Positions 63,806-64,000 of a DNA stretch of 64,000 nt are shown here, piece after piece. Numbering within the stretch: the first letter of the stretch is position 1; each line of letters opens with the position of its first letter. The stretch is taken from contig SFBI01000086.1 in assembly GCA_007095845.1 (NCBI GenBank), positions 1 through 64,000 on the forward strand. The letters are read 5' to 3'. The stretch is from Microcystis aeruginosa Ma_MB_S_20031200_S102 (GTDB lineage: Bacteria > Cyanobacteriota > Cyanobacteriia > Cyanobacteriales > Microcystaceae). The notes beneath the pieces are model-generated. The model did not search any database and was not told where the DNA came from. It saw nothing but the letters and a program-made list of their open reading frames with translations. The translations under genes were made by a program, and so were the position numbers.

Positions 63806-64000
63806 CTATCAGTAGTCAGTTATCAGTAGTCAGTTATCAGTAGTCAGTTATCAGTTATCAGTTACCAGTTACCAGTTACCAGTTACCAGTTACCAGTTAC
63901 CAGTTACCAGTTACCAGTTACCAGTTACCAGTTACCAGTTATCAGTTATCAGTTACCAGTTACCAGTTACCAGTTACCAGTTACCAGTTACCAGTTACCA
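63806..64000. repeat. Long heptanucleotide array (TATCAGT, then GTTACCA units)
   Basis: Starts with CAGTAGTCAGTTAT units and becomes an almost pure run of GTTACCA copies (about twenty) that reaches the end of the window. Two TTATCAG units sit inside it near 63940. Longest array in the window, directly after sufC. Confidence 0.9.

Noticed and set aside
63806-64000. GTTACCA tandem run as a CRISPR leader or repeat
   Set aside because: Simple heptamer array with no spacers.

Overview
The window reads as a chromosome segment of a bloom-forming unicellular cyanobacterium, most likely Microcystis. Evidence in the sequence: allophycocyanin beta-18 (apcF), photosystem II repair protein Psb32, carboxysome shell protein CcmP, a CO2-uptake type NdhF, a cyanophycin synthetase/cyanophycinase pair, SufR with its operators, frequent GCGATCGC (HIP1-like) octamers, many heptanucleotide tandem arrays (TATCAGT, CCCACTT, GTTACCA) and numerous MITEs. 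The genus is inferred from this style; no marker gene proves it.

Layout. 0.3-24 kb is mostly housekeeping: acetyltransferase, ruvX, a VapBC pair, apcF, recJ-proB, a hybrid histidine kinase, psb32, a two-component pair, a cysteine dioxygenase-like cupin, a periplasmic thioredoxin with CcdA, murG, an IS605-type element (tnpA/tnpB) that has split a Uma2-family gene, fructosamine kinase and an M16 peptidase. 24-31 kb holds a probable 6S RNA, ndbB, ccmP, glucokinase, tRNA-Gly(CCC) and a Ser/Thr kinase with TPRs.

30.8-44.8 kb is a phage-defence island of BREX type: brxB, brxC, a two-gene insert (SMC/ABC-like ATPase plus a small PD-(D/E)XK-like protein), pglX, a Fic protein and pglZ. No brxA or brxL is present. 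The island lies between two perfect 30-bp copies of the 3' end of trmD, so it appears to have arrived between an older tail-to-tail kinase/trmD pair. A MITE sits directly against the pglX start codon and separates it from its likely ribosome binding site. These points make the island the most interesting part of the window.

44.8-64 kb contains trmD, cphB-cphA, two DUF488 genes (the second truncated), a DUF433/DUF5615 toxin-antitoxin pair between direct repeats, tRNA-Thr(TGT), ndhF3/F4, a PHP phosphoesterase, a PEP-CTERM protein, queC, mntP and the sufR/sufB-sufC locus with two SufR operators. The spaces between these genes are packed with nested MITEs and gene fragments (IS630, Uma2, cysteine dioxygenase-like and small unknown ORFs), which record successive insertions. 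Several can be ordered in time because excising one element restores a reading frame or matches an empty site elsewhere in the window.
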